A stretch of 64,000 nucleotides of DNA from DASYTH01 sp035942955 (GCF_035942955.1 NZ_DASZCQ010000323.1:1-64000); one strand, 5' to 3'. Positions 1 through 7,536 are shown, counted from the stretch's first letter. A program made the numbers and translations. Notes: generated from the sequence alone by a model not told the origin.

Positions 1-285
1 GTACTCCTCGATCCACCCCTGATCCAACGCCACCAACGTCTGCGGCAGCCGGTCAACCAACGTACGGGCGAACTTCAGCCGGCATCGGGCGGCCCGGTCG
101 GAGATGTGCAGCTGGGTGGCCACCTCCAGGTAGGCAAACTCATCACCCTCGGTATCCCGGGCGTAGGCGGCCAACTGGCGCAACTGGACAGCCTGGTAGT
201 GGCCGATCAGGACACCGGCCAACGCCGCATCCCCGAGGAGATCCCGAGGCCCGGTCGCGGGCTGGTGGTCCTGAATGACGAGCAC
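1..285 (-). CDS. DUF222-type protein (HNH endonuclease family), 3' part cut by window edge
   Basis: Reading the minus strand from a GTG at 285, a 95-codon open frame runs off the left edge. It includes the segments AYLEVATQLHISDRAARCRL and TLVDRLPQTLVALDQGW, the pattern of the DUF222 domain (E-V-A...L-x-I-S-x-x-A-A...L-x-x-R-L-P-x-T...A-L-x-x-G). In actinomycetes this domain usually precedes a C-terminal HNH nuclease, which would lie outside the window. An in-frame TAG lies just upstream of the GTG, so the N-terminus is short for the family. The gene may have been truncated when the IS element at 381-1729 arrived 95 bp upstream. Function is not established for this family; copies are often multiple and associated with mobile DNA. 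Confidence 0.55.
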   Translation of the reverse strand, partial: MLVIQDHQPATGPRDLLGDAALAGVLIGHYQAVQLRQLAAYARDTEGDEFAYLEVATQLHISDRAARCRLKFARTLVDRLPQTLVALDQGWIEEY

Positions 286-380
286 ACCGACACGCTAGCC
301 GACCCCACCGACAATTCCGGGCCACCAACGGCTTGATCAACAAAATTGGAGGGAAGATCTTGGGGGGTGGACCCGCATCG

Positions 381-404
381 TGAAGCATCCCGGGTTTGGT
401 GCAC
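381..404 (+). repeat. Left terminal inverted repeat of the IS3-family element
   Basis: The 24-bp segment pairs with 1706-1729 at 21 of 24 positions, counted by eye. It starts TGAAGCATCC and shares the block TCCCGGGTTT with the other end. Confidence 0.75.
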
Positions 405-429
405 ACCTCGGTTGTTGTGTGGGGCCGGG

Positions 430-1389
430 GGTGGCTGTGTCGGTAGCATAGTAGATCTCTTTGGCTTCGGTGGGTGGGATTTCGGCCGAGGCGGTGGATG
501 AGCCGGGTGGTGTTGTATCAGTGCACCCAGGCCGAGGTAGCGTGTTCGATGTCGGCCAACGTCTGGAATTGTCCACTGTGGAATGCTGAGTCGTTGCGGA
601 CGCATTTGGTCTTGTAGAGGCCGATGGTGGTCTCGGCGAGGGCGTTGTCGAGCGCGTCGCCGGCGGTGCCGATCGACGGGATCAGGCCTTTCAGGAGCAA
701 TGTCTGTCCGAGTGGACAGCGGTGTACTGGCGACCGGCGTCGGAGCGGTGGATGGCCCCGCCGGGCAGCGGTCGGCCCTGGCGGCGGCGGAAGGCCGCGG
801 CCTGCCGGATCGCTGCGGGGACCAGCCGCTGGTGCTTGGTGGTTGAACACTCCCAGCCGGGGATGAGCCCGGCGAAGGCGTCGATGACGAAGGTGGTGTA
901 ACCGAACCGGCCACCGCCGATCGGCACGTAGGTGAGGTCCGCGACCCACAACGCGTCCGGCCGGTCCGCGGTGAACCGGCGGTTGACCAGGTCAGGGCGC
1001 GCGGGTGGGTCGGGTCGGTGACTGTGGTCCGTGGCGTGCGGCCGCGGGTGGTGCCGCGCCAGCCGTGGTCGCGCATCGGCCGCTCAACCGTGCAGCGGGC
1101 TACCGGCACACCCTGGCGCTGCACGTGAGCCCACATCTTCAGGCTCCCGTACAGCGACTCGGGCGGCCGGCGGCCCGCCTCGGTCGGCTCGTCCGAGCCG
1201 GCCAGCAACTCGGTGATCGTCATGTCCCACCACGCCCGCTTGCTCGGCGGCCGGGCCACATGCGCGTGGTAGGTGCGCGGGGCGATCGGTACACCCAGCT
1301 CGGTCAGCGCGTGGCAGATCGGTGCGACCCCCGAACTCCTGGCGATGCTGGTCGATCAACGCGCAGATCAGCGGTGTAGCGGGTCGCAC
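430..1389 (-). pseudogene. IS3-family transposase orfB (DDE integrase), frameshifted
   Basis: Conserved IS3 orfB pieces appear in order but in different minus-strand frames: PLICALIDQHRQEFG near 1370, SLKMWAHVQRQGVPVARCTV near 1120, LWVADLTYVPIGGGRFGYTT near 945-890, SDAGRQYTAVH near 740, then GTAGDALDNALAETTIGLYK near 650-610. The first Asp (WVADLTY) and the DNALAE box carrying the catalytic Glu are visible, but no single frame joins them. A frame change occurs around 700-710 and a stop at 518-520 cuts the C-terminal tail. This is a decayed transposase. An active protein would need several repairs or programmed shifts. Confidence 0.75.
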
Positions 1390-1678
1390 TCCCGCGCGAA
1401 GAAACTTGTCGCCGCCTTGAGGATCTCGATCGTGCGCTCCAACTCGGCGTTCTTGCGCCGTAGCTCCCGTAGCTCGCGCGCGGTCTCGCTGGTCACACCC
1501 TCGGCCTGGCCGGCGTCCACCCGGCCTGACGGACCCACTGGCGCAGCGTCTCAGCGGTCATCCCCAACCGCGCCGAGATCGCCTTGATCGCCACACACTC
1601 CGACGGGTAGTCACCCCTGTACTCCTGTACCAACCGGACCGCCTTGACCCCGGTCTGCTGGCCGAACCTGCCGCGCAT
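1368..1678 (-). pseudogene. IS3-family orfA (HTH_Tnp_1), frameshifted
   Basis: From an ATG at 1678 the frame encodes an HTH protein with the segment ISARLGMTAETLRQWVRQAG, typical of IS3 orfA. After that the frame is lost at about 1523: one missing base in GCCGGGTGGAC converts the expected VDAGQAEGVTSETAREL into a short out-of-frame tail. In the restored frame the leucine-zipper-like segment LRRKNAELERTIEILKAA follows and ends at a TGA at 1368-1370. orfA normally binds the IS ends and is fused to orfB by ribosomal frameshifting. Confidence 0.7.
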
Positions 1679-1705
1679 CGCGCCATCCTTCCCAATCCGG
1701 CAGAA

Positions 1706-1729
1706 GTGCACGAAACCCGGGACGGTTCA
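1706..1729 (-). repeat. Right terminal inverted repeat of the IS3-family element
   Basis: Partner of 381-404. Its outer end, position 1729, is immediately next to the TGA stop (1730-1732) of the lasso cluster ABC transporter. Confidence 0.75.
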
Positions 1730-3499
1730 TCAGGTGCGGGCCTCTGCTGACCACGATGTTGGTGGGGTGGAATGGAGTTGGGTGGCGGCAAGCTGTCGGT
1801 AGAGGGGGTCTGAGGAGATCAGTTGGGCGTGTGTGCCGTCTGCGCGTAGGCGGCCGGCCTCCAGGACCAGGATCCGGTCGGCGCTGGTCACTGTGGACAG
1901 TCGGTGGGCGGCGACCAGGACGGTGGTGGTGCGGGCGAGCTCGGAGACTAAGCGGCGTAGGCGGTGCTCGTTGACGGCGTCGAGTTGGGAGGTGGCCTCG
2001 TCGAGCAGCAGCAGGCGGGGGCGGCGCAGCAGGGCTCGGGCGATGGCGATGCGTTGGCGTTGCCCGCCGGACAGGGTGACCCCGCGGTGGCCGAGCATCG
2101 TGTCCGGGCCGTCCGGCAACCGGGCAAGCAGGTCGCCGAGGCCGGCGCGGGCAATGACGTCCTGGATGTCACTGTCCGAGGCGAGGGGTGCGGCGAAGCG
2201 TAGGTTGTCGCGCAGGGTTCCGGCCAGTACTGGGGCATCTTGCTCGACGTAGCCGATGGTGGCGCGCAGCTCGGCGAGCGGCCAGTCGCGCACATCGCGG
2301 TCGCCGACCACCACGCTGCCGGCCAGTGGCTCGTAGAACCGTTCTAGCAGCGCGAAAATCGTGGATTTGCCGGCGCCGGAAGGGCCCACGAGCGCGGTCG
2401 TGCCGCCGGGTGGCAGGCGGAAGCTGATCTCGTCGAGCACCGGCTCGGGGCGGTCGGGGTAGCGGAACGATACGCCGTGGAACTCTACCGCGAGCCCGGT
2501 GCCGGTTGTCGGAGCCGTTGGGGCGGGTGGGATCGGGGCGACGGGTTCGGTGGGCAGAACGTGCACCTGCCGGGTGCGGCGGACCGCCGCCAGGCCGGCC
2601 TGCAGGTCGCCGGCGGCGTTCACGAGGTACGCGATCGGGGACAGCAGGTAGAACACGTAGAGCAGGAACGCGATGAGCGAGGACAGCGGCAGGGCGCCGC
2701 TGGCCACCCGGGCACCGCCGACGCCGAGCACCGCGAGGAACGAGACGTGAACCGCAAGTCTGGACAGGACATTGACCAGCGACGACCAGGCCGCTGCGGA
2801 CACTCCCTGCTGCCAGGCCCGATCGGCGGCCCGGTCGAGCACCGCGGTCTCTCGATCCTCGGCGCCGCTTGCCTTCACCGTCCGGAAGGCGCCCAAGGCG
2901 CGCTCGAGTACCGCGCCCATCTCGCCGACGGCCTGCTGGGCGTGCTCGGTGGCGCGCCCGATCCGCGGCACGACCGATCCGATCAGCCCGATGGTTGCCA
3001 GGATGACGCCGAGCGTGACGCCGAGCAGCACCGGATCCAGCAGCGCCATCAGCACGATCGTGCCCACGATCAGCAGCATCCCGTTGGCCGCGTCGACGAT
3101 CGTGCTCGTCGCCGCGGTGCGCAGCAGCGTCGTGTCGGAGGTCACCCGGGACAGCAGGTCGCCCGGCTTGAGGCGATCGACCTCGGCGACGGGCAACCGC
3201 AGCAACCGGCGGATCAGCCCGCGCCGCGCCACCAGCACGACGCTCTCGGCGGCCCGCTCGAGCAGGTAGGTTCCGACGGTGGCGATCACGGCGGCGCCGA
3301 TGACCAGCCCGGTCAGCACCGCGATCGGCACGAGCACGGGCTCGCGTGTGGACAGTGCGTCGATGACCCACTTGGCGGCCAGCGGCTGGGCCAGCCCGGC
3401 AAGCCCACCGGCGCAGGTGATCACGCCCGCAATGACCAGCGTTCGGCGGTGCGGGCGGACGTGGTCGAGCAGCAACCGCCACGCCGACTCGGACGTCAT
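1730..3499 (-). CDS. ABC exporter of the lasso peptide cluster (fused TMD-NBD)
   Basis: A 589-residue half-transporter. The N-terminal ~310 residues form a six-helix ABC exporter membrane domain. The C-terminal nucleotide-binding domain has Walker A GPSGAGKST near residue 371, signature LSGGQRQRIAIARALL near 475, Walker B LLLLDEATS and the H-loop AAHRLST. It should act as a homodimer in the cytoplasmic membrane. Lasso clusters commonly encode such a D protein, which exports the mature peptide and gives immunity. The ATG at 3499 overlaps the methyltransferase stop as ATGA, so translation is probably coupled. It is the last gene of the operon. Its stop abuts the inverted repeat of an IS element, so the very C-terminus may have been altered, although all catalytic motifs are intact. 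The substrate is inferred from context only. Confidence 0.9.
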   Translation of the reverse strand: MTSESAWRLLLDHVRPHRRTLVIAGVITCAGGLAGLAQPLAAKWVIDALSTREPVLVPIAVLTGLVIGAAVIATVGTYLLERAAESVVLVARRGLIRRLLRLPVAEVDRLKPGDLLSRVTSDTTLLRTAATSTIVDAANGMLLIVGTIVLMALLDPVLLGVTLGVILATIGLIGSVVPRIGRATEHAQQAVGEMGAVLERALGAFRTVKASGAEDRETAVLDRAADRAWQQGVSAAAWSSLVNVLSRLAVHVSFLAVLGVGGARVASGALPLSSLIAFLLYVFYLLSPIAYLVNAAGDLQAGLAAVRRTRQVHVLPTEPVAPIPPAPTAPTTGTGLAVEFHGVSFRYPDRPEPVLDEISFRLPPGGTTALVGPSGAGKSTIFALLERFYEPLAGSVVVGDRDVRDWPLAELRATIGYVEQDAPVLAGTLRDNLRFAAPLASDSDIQDVIARAGLGDLLARLPDGPDTMLGHRGVTLSGGQRQRIAIARALLRRPRLLLLDEATSQLDAVNEHRLRRLVSELARTTTVLVAAHRLSTVTSADRILVLEAGRLRADGTHAQLISSDPLYRQLAATQLHSTPPTSWSAEART

Positions 3500-4287
3500 G
3501 GCGCCAGCGCGCGGTGCAGCACGACGTACCGGTCGAGCGCGATGCCACCGCCGGCGTGCATCCGCTCGGCTCCGGCGAGGAATCGGCGGCGAAACTCGGC
3601 TTCCCGCTCGGGTGGCAGCCGGTCGACCCACCCGGCGGACACCGCGGTCGGCAGGCGTGCGGCGAACAAGTCCCACAGGGCGGCGGGATCGGGGATGGGC
3701 ACCGGAAGCTCGAAGTCCCGCCTGGTCCAGCCGACGAATCCGGCCGTGGTCAGCAGCGCGGCCACGTTCACGTCCACCTGCTCGTCCAGATCCTCGGGCA
3801 CGGCGCCCGGGTAGAACTCCCGGGCCAGATCCACCAGCCACTGCCAGCGTCTGCGGTGTGGCCGCGGACCGGGCAGGGACAGGGCGAACACCCCGCCCGG
3901 CCGCAGCACCCGGCGCACCTCGGCCACGGCCGCCTCCCGGTCGGGCAGCAGGTCGAGCACGAAGCCCGCGGTGACCACATCGAAGCAGGCATCGGGAAAG
4001 TCGAAGCGCTGAGCGTCCATATAGGACACGGTGACGGTGGGAAAGTCGGCCCGCAGGCGGGCGACCATGGCGGGGGCGGCGTCCACGGCGGTCACCACGC
4101 AGCCGCGGTCCACCGCGGCGCGCACGACGGCGCCGCGTCCGGCGCCCACATCGAGCAACCGGGCCCCCGGCGGCGGATCGGCATAGGCGAGCAGCTGCCG
4201 GCCGAACTCGAGGGTGGCCGGGTCCATCTCCTCGTAGATGTGGGCGTTGTCGTCGTACCACTGCCAGGACTGCTCGGTCTGGGTCAC
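3496..4287 (-). CDS. Class I SAM-dependent methyltransferase in the lasso cluster
   Basis: A 263-residue Rossmann-fold methyltransferase of the Methyltransf_11/UbiE type. Motif I is LLDVGAGRGAVV near residue 44, followed by an acidic residue in VTAVDAAPAM, then FDVVTAGFVLDLLPD and LRPGGVFALSLPGP. It lies between the B2 protease and the ABC exporter, 9 nt from B2 and overlapping the exporter start by 4 nt, so it is part of the lasso operon. Methyltransferases in known lasso clusters modify the C-terminal carboxylate (lassomycin, StspM) or, in the PIMT-like group, the ring Asp; this one lacks the PIMT signature. The target residue cannot be read from the sequence. A general small-molecule methyltransferase captured by the operon is the main alternative. 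Confidence 0.85.
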   Translation of the reverse strand: MTQTEQSWQWYDDNAHIYEEMDPATLEFGRQLLAYADPPPGARLLDVGAGRGAVVRAAVDRGCVVTAVDAAPAMVARLRADFPTVTVSYMDAQRFDFPDACFDVVTAGFVLDLLPDREAAVAEVRRVLRPGGVFALSLPGPRPHRRRWQWLVDLAREFYPGAVPEDLDEQVDVNVAALLTTAGFVGWTRRDFELPVPIPDPAALWDLFAARLPTAVSAGWVDRLPPEREAEFRRRFLAGAERMHAGGGIALDRYVVLHRALAP

Positions 4288-4296
4288 GGGAACTCC

Positions 4297-4713
4297 TTAT
4301 GCCACGGTGAAGAACGTGCGGAAGTAGTCGGCGGGGTAGTCCTCGCCGACCATCACCCCGTCGACCTCGACCCAGGCGTGGGCGTAGAACGGAGCGAGCC
4401 GGCGGGCGCCCACGCACCAGGTCGGCCAGTGCCCGTATGACCGGCACAGCAGTGCCGTGGCCAGGGACCGGACCAGGCATGCTTCGCGTCCCGCGCATGC
4501 CAGGCTCACAGACACCACGGCCTGCCGGGCGCTCGACGCCTCCGCGTAGGTGGCCGGCCGGGCTCCGCGGCGCAGCCGGGTCAGCACCGCGCGGATGCGC
4601 TGCGGCGGTCGTGTGGCCAGCAACCGGGCGGCGGCCACCGCCGCCCGCACCCGGATCCGCCGGCCGAACGGCACCGAGCGCGGATCGTAGGAAATGGCTT
4701 CAGGACTGGACAT
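4297..4713 (-). CDS. Lasso peptide B2 protein (leader peptidase, transglutaminase-like)
   Basis: A 138-residue protein of the transglutaminase-like Cys protease fold that removes the leader from the lasso precursor. The expected triad is present: Cys in REACLVRSLATALLCR near residue 79, His in FYAHAWVEVDG near 109, and the following Asp. The length fits the stand-alone B2 of actinobacteria, where B1 and B2 are split. Its ATG is 9 nt downstream of the B1 stop. Together with B1 it is expected to cut after residue 20 of the precursor, two residues beyond Lys18 and directly after Gly20. Identification is strong because B1, a cyclase and a precursor are adjacent. Confidence 0.92.
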   Translation of the reverse strand: MSSPEAISYDPRSVPFGRRIRVRAAVAAARLLATRPPQRIRAVLTRLRRGARPATYAEASSARQAVVSVSLACAGREACLVRSLATALLCRSYGHWPTWCVGARRLAPFYAHAWVEVDGVMVGEDYPADYFRTFFTVA

Positions 4714-4722
4714 TCGGTGTCC

Positions 4723-4980
4723 TTACTCGTCGACCAGCCGCGCGGAGCGCAGGTCCGCCAGCAGCTCCTGCACGTCCCGGGTCGCGTCATCGATGCCGAC
4801 CGAGAACTCCTTGGTGAGCGCCTGCGCCGCCTGGCCGGCCGTCCCGCCGGCCAGCATGGTGCGCAGCACGAGGGCGCCGGTCGGGTTGAGGTCGAAGTAT
4901 TCGCCGCTTTCGCCGTCGAGCAGCACGATCCCGTACTCGGTCTCGGCGTCGAACACGCCGGGGCGCAGTTTCAGCGCCAT
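4723..4980 (-). CDS. Lasso peptide B1 protein (PqqD-like RRE)
   Basis: An 85-residue PqqD-family protein, the RiPP recognition element that binds the precursor leader and delivers it to B2 and the cyclase. Visible family features are the early segment VLLDGESGEYFDLNPTGALV, the central helix with GGTAGQAAQAL and a final helix with DVQELLADLRSARLV. In this fold the third beta strand and third helix clasp the leader's YxxPxL motif. The ATG at 4980 is 10 nt downstream of the cyclase stop and is preceded by AAGGAG. Length and position are standard for actinobacterial lasso operons. Confidence 0.92.
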   Translation of the reverse strand: MALKLRPGVFDAETEYGIVLLDGESGEYFDLNPTGALVLRTMLAGGTAGQAAQALTKEFSVGIDDATRDVQELLADLRSARLVDE

Positions 4981-4990
4981 GAGAATCTCC

Positions 4991-6817
4991 TTACGTGGGC
5001 ACGGTGTTGCGTTCCAGCGCGCGCAACCAGATCTCGCACGCGAGGGTCGGGTAGAGCGCGTGGAACTCCAGCCGCGTCGGCAGCGGACGGCCGCAGACCT
5101 CCCGGAGCGCGGCCGCGTCGATCACGCCGAGCCGGCCGAGGCGGGAGTCCTCGCACAGGGCCAGAATCTCGGCACGGTTCGCCCGGAACCCCACCTCGAC
5201 CTCGTGTGAGCCGATGGCTTTGGTCTGGCGAGCAAGGGTTTCGTCCGGCACGATGCCACGCATCGCCTCGACTGCCAACGCTTTGAACCGCCAGGGCGTC
5301 ACCCGTTCCCGTGGGCGCACCGCGAGGCCCGCCTCGATCACGCGGTCGTCGAAATACGGCGCGGCCAGCGCGATCCCCCGCTGGCGCGCGAGCTGGCCGA
5401 GGTTGCGGGTCATCCGGGCAAGGCCGCCGAGATCCGCGATCTCCTGGTGCTGACCGTGGCCGTGACCGAGCGGTTCGGTGGTGGGCGCGGCGCGCCGGAT
5501 CAGATCGCGGACCGCGGCCGCGGCGTCCGGCGTCGCCCATGGGGGAAGCCGAACCGGTTTGGCCCAGTAGAAGCTCGGCCCGAGCGAGGACACCGGGTCG
5601 GCCGTGAGGTCGGCGCCGAACTGGAGCAGCCACTCCCGGTAGGACCGGTTGTCGAGCAGCTGCCGCAGCGAGGTCCAGTACGGCCACCGGTTCAGCGCGG
5701 TGTAGCCGCGCAGGTTCCGCAGCGCGGTCCGCGGATGCTTGCGCAGCAGGGTGTGCAGGTGGGCCGGGGAGCCGCCGAGCACCTGGTCGCCGCCGAAACC
5801 GGTGAGGTGCAGCCGAGATCCGCGCGCCGCCGCCCGGTCCGCGATGACCAGCCACCGGCGGTCGAGGGTGATCGCGCACGGTTCGTCGAGTGCGACGTCG
5901 TCCCGCTCGCCGATGCCGGAGAAGGCGAACGGGGTGCGTTCGGAGGGCACGACGTGGTGCTCGACGGCGCCAAGCGCGGCGACCGTCTTGCGCGCCCAGT
6001 ACGCGTCATCGGCCGCGGGATCCAGCGGCGCCCAGGTGTAGGCGGCCACGTGGGCCGGGCCGCCGGCGGCGAGGCAGCACAGCGACGTGGTGTCGAAGCC
6101 GCCCAGATCGGTGCTGACCAGTTCGCGGCCCCGCGTCCGCACCTCGACGGCGGCCGACAGCGCGGCACGAAACGCCGGCGCGCCTTCACTCATCGGGACC
6201 TCGGGCCGCGGCGGGGTCCACCAGCGCACCGGCCGGTGCCGCCCCGTGCGATCGATCGCCAGGTAGCACCCGGTGGGCACGGCGGCAAGACCGCGCCACA
6301 TGGGCTCCCCGCCGATCGGATGCGGGGCGCCCGGCTCGAGCAGCATGACCGCCAGCCGCGCCTCGTCGAGGGCGGCTCCGGTGAGGCCGGCCAGCACGTC
6401 GGCGCGATCGGCGGCCACAGTGACGCCGTCCACCCCGGCGTGGAACACCCGGCGAAAACCGCTGACCGGGCCCTGGACGCGGACCCGTCCGGCCACCGAG
6501 GCGATCAGATGGAAGTTTCCCGCCCAGCACCTTGCCGGTTGGTCGAGATCGGCGAGGTCGGCGACCCTGGCCGCGCGGTGCGCGAGGTCCGCGGCCGAGA
6601 GCAGGTGCTCGCCGATGACCGCGATCGCGGTGTCGCCGCACGTGGCGACGGCGGCCTGCTCGTCGGCCCACCGGCCGAGCAGCCAGGTTCGGCCGGAGGG
6701 ATGCCGGATGACGCACGTTGCCCGGCTCCGCAGCGCGGCAGCGGCCGGTTCGGCCGCCGGGCAGTCGGGAAGCACGACGAACCACGAGGGCACGCGATCG
6801 AGGTGAGGGTGGTTCAC
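4991..6817 (-). CDS. Lasso cyclase (asparagine synthetase B-like)
   Basis: A 608-residue AsnB-family protein. In lasso clusters this enzyme adenylates the side chain of an Asp or Glu and closes the macrolactam with the core N-terminus. The N-terminal third is an Ntn-type domain without Cys2 (it begins M-N-H-P), so no glutaminase activity is expected, as in other lasso cyclases. The C-terminal synthetase domain carries the PP-loop near residue 241 as DLGGFDTTSL, a variant of the usual SGGxDS, and later the segment LHLTGFGGDQVLGGSP. It is the first biosynthetic gene after the precursor, 146 nt downstream of it. The GG and D of the pyrophosphate loop are kept, so activity is plausible despite the missing first Ser. 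Confidence 0.93.
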   Translation of the reverse strand: MNHPHLDRVPSWFVVLPDCPAAEPAAAALRSRATCVIRHPSGRTWLLGRWADEQAAVATCGDTAIAVIGEHLLSAADLAHRAARVADLADLDQPARCWAGNFHLIASVAGRVRVQGPVSGFRRVFHAGVDGVTVAADRADVLAGLTGAALDEARLAVMLLEPGAPHPIGGEPMWRGLAAVPTGCYLAIDRTGRHRPVRWWTPPRPEVPMSEGAPAFRAALSAAVEVRTRGRELVSTDLGGFDTTSLCCLAAGGPAHVAAYTWAPLDPAADDAYWARKTVAALGAVEHHVVPSERTPFAFSGIGERDDVALDEPCAITLDRRWLVIADRAAARGSRLHLTGFGGDQVLGGSPAHLHTLLRKHPRTALRNLRGYTALNRWPYWTSLRQLLDNRSYREWLLQFGADLTADPVSSLGPSFYWAKPVRLPPWATPDAAAAVRDLIRRAAPTTEPLGHGHGQHQEIADLGGLARMTRNLGQLARQRGIALAAPYFDDRVIEAGLAVRPRERVTPWRFKALAVEAMRGIVPDETLARQTKAIGSHEVEVGFRANRAEILALCEDSRLGRLGVIDAAALREVCGRPLPTRLEFHALYPTLACEIWLRALERNTVPT

Positions 6818-6862
6818 GGGCCGATTCCTTCCCGATTCCGCACGGCCTGTTGGAGAATGTGG

Positions 6863-6910
6863 GCGAGCACCCGGGTGGTGGTCACGCAGCGATCACCACC
6901 CGGGGCTCGC
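6863..6910 (-). terminator. Hairpin between lasso precursor and cyclase genes (attenuator-like)
   Basis: Arms 6863-6880 and 6894-6910 pair over 17 bp with one bulged base (GCGAGCACCCGGGTGGTG against GCGAGCCCCGGGTGGTG on the complementary strand), enclosing a 13-nt loop. It lies in the 146-nt spacer after the precursor stop. There is no U-run, as usual in GC-rich actinobacteria. Partial termination or 3'-end protection here would make precursor mRNA exceed cyclase mRNA. Confidence 0.65.
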
Positions 6911-6963
6911 GCCCGGTCAGCTCTCATCGAGTCGAGCCGACCGCGGCGAGTGGTCGACCGTCA

Positions 6964-7074
6964 TCACTGCTTTCCGAACAGAACAATGAGGTCATCCGGA
7001 CCGTGCTGGCCAATACCGGTCTTCTTCACGAAGGAACCGGACTTCCGCAGCGTCGGACGCTCGTACGTACGCAT
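6964..7074 (-). CDS. Lasso peptide precursor (A peptide)
   Basis: A 36-codon gene. Its ATG at 7074 is preceded by a strong GGGAGGTGA ribosome binding site. The leader is residues 1-20 and shows the actinobacterial lasso pattern Tyr4-x2-Pro7-x-Leu9-x3-Gly13-x-Phe15-x3-Thr19, with Thr at the penultimate leader position required for cleavage. The predicted core is IGQHGPDDLIVLFGKQ (16 residues). The ring would link the amine of Ile1 to Asp8, or less likely Asp7; Asp8 aligns with the ring Asp of citrulassin-type cores, which also follow a Thr-Gly leader end. The first core residue being Ile rather than Gly is uncommon. The C-terminal tail LIVLFGKQ supplies bulky Phe13, Leu12 and Lys15 as candidate plugs. 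Cyclase, B1, B2, methyltransferase and exporter genes follow on the same strand. Confidence 0.93.
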   Translation of the reverse strand: MRTYERPTLRKSGSFVKKTGIGQHGPDDLIVLFGKQ

Positions 7075-7331
7075 CTGTTTCACCTCCCTTCGTCAGATCA
7101 CCACGCGCGGCGCGAGCCCGCGAAACGGGGCTATCCATTGCTGTGAACGGATCGCAACTCGCAGGCCGCGCGAATCCCGCAATCGTGGCGGGTCAGAATG
7201 TCGAATCCGGTGAACCGCCTGCCTAACTTCCGCCTGCTCTACGTGCGTCCCTACCTGCGAAGATCCCTGCCCAGCCGGAGATCACCAGGGATCGTTGCTC
7301 CCCGAATCCCACGATCTTCGCGCCGGGCCGT

Positions 7332-7346
7332 GGACAATTTTTGTCC
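7332..7346. repeat. Inverted repeat GGACAA-TTT-TTGTCC
   Basis: Perfect 6-bp arms around a 3-nt centre inside the AT-rich part of the lasso upstream region. Size and symmetry suit an operator for a dimeric regulator, but no adjacent regulator gene is present, so this is only a candidate. Confidence 0.35.
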
Positions 7347-7385
7347 GTGATATCGCTCGTCAATAGTGCGTAACGTCATTGTTTG

Positions 7386-7399
7386 GACACGCATGTGTC
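7386..7399. repeat. Inverted repeat GACAC-GCAT-GTGTC
   Basis: Perfect 5-bp arms around GCAT, 39 bp from the repeat at 7332-7346. A possible operator or chance palindrome. Confidence 0.3.
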
Positions 7400-7536
7400 A
7401 TCGCCCGGATCGTGCGGATCTCACGGAGATAATGCCAGGGCTCGGCCGGCGTCCAGGGCATGAGCTGGGGTAACTACATTCCGTGAGAACGCCCGAAGAT
7501 AACGATTGGATAAATTGCTCGACTATTTCGTCATGG

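Larger units (their letters stand above)
381..1729 (-). mobile_element. Degenerate IS3-family insertion sequence
   Basis: About 1.35 kb bounded by inverted repeats of 24 bp matching at 21 positions, beginning TGAAGCATCCCGGG on the left and TGAACCGTCCCGGG (read on the minus strand) on the right. Inside are an orfA-like HTH protein and an orfB-like DDE transposase on the minus strand, both broken by frameshifts. Flanking trinucleotides are tcg on the left and tca on the right, so no target duplication is evident. The right end touches the stop codon of the lasso ABC transporter. The element is probably immobile unless complemented in trans. Confidence 0.8.
7075..7536. promoter_or_regulatory. 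462-bp intergenic region upstream of the lasso operon
   Basis: No convincing gene is seen here. It must hold the lasso operon promoter, since the precursor gene starts at 7074 and the next gene upstream on the same strand ends at 7537. The centre (7330-7400) is AT-richer than the surroundings and contains two short perfect inverted repeats, annotated separately. I could not assign -35 and -10 boxes with confidence. A plus-strand ATG at 7198 opens about 48 codons without recognisable content. Confidence 0.5.

Noticed and set aside
2169..3548. Long minus-strand frame rich in Arg, Gly and Ala over the exporter gene
   Set aside because: It lies in the wrong frame of a well-supported ABC transporter and shows the shadow composition of GC-rich DNA.
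7198..7344. Short plus-strand frame starting MSNPVNRLPNFRLL
   Set aside because: No ribosome binding site, no family pattern, and it crosses the inverted repeat at 7332; probably chance.
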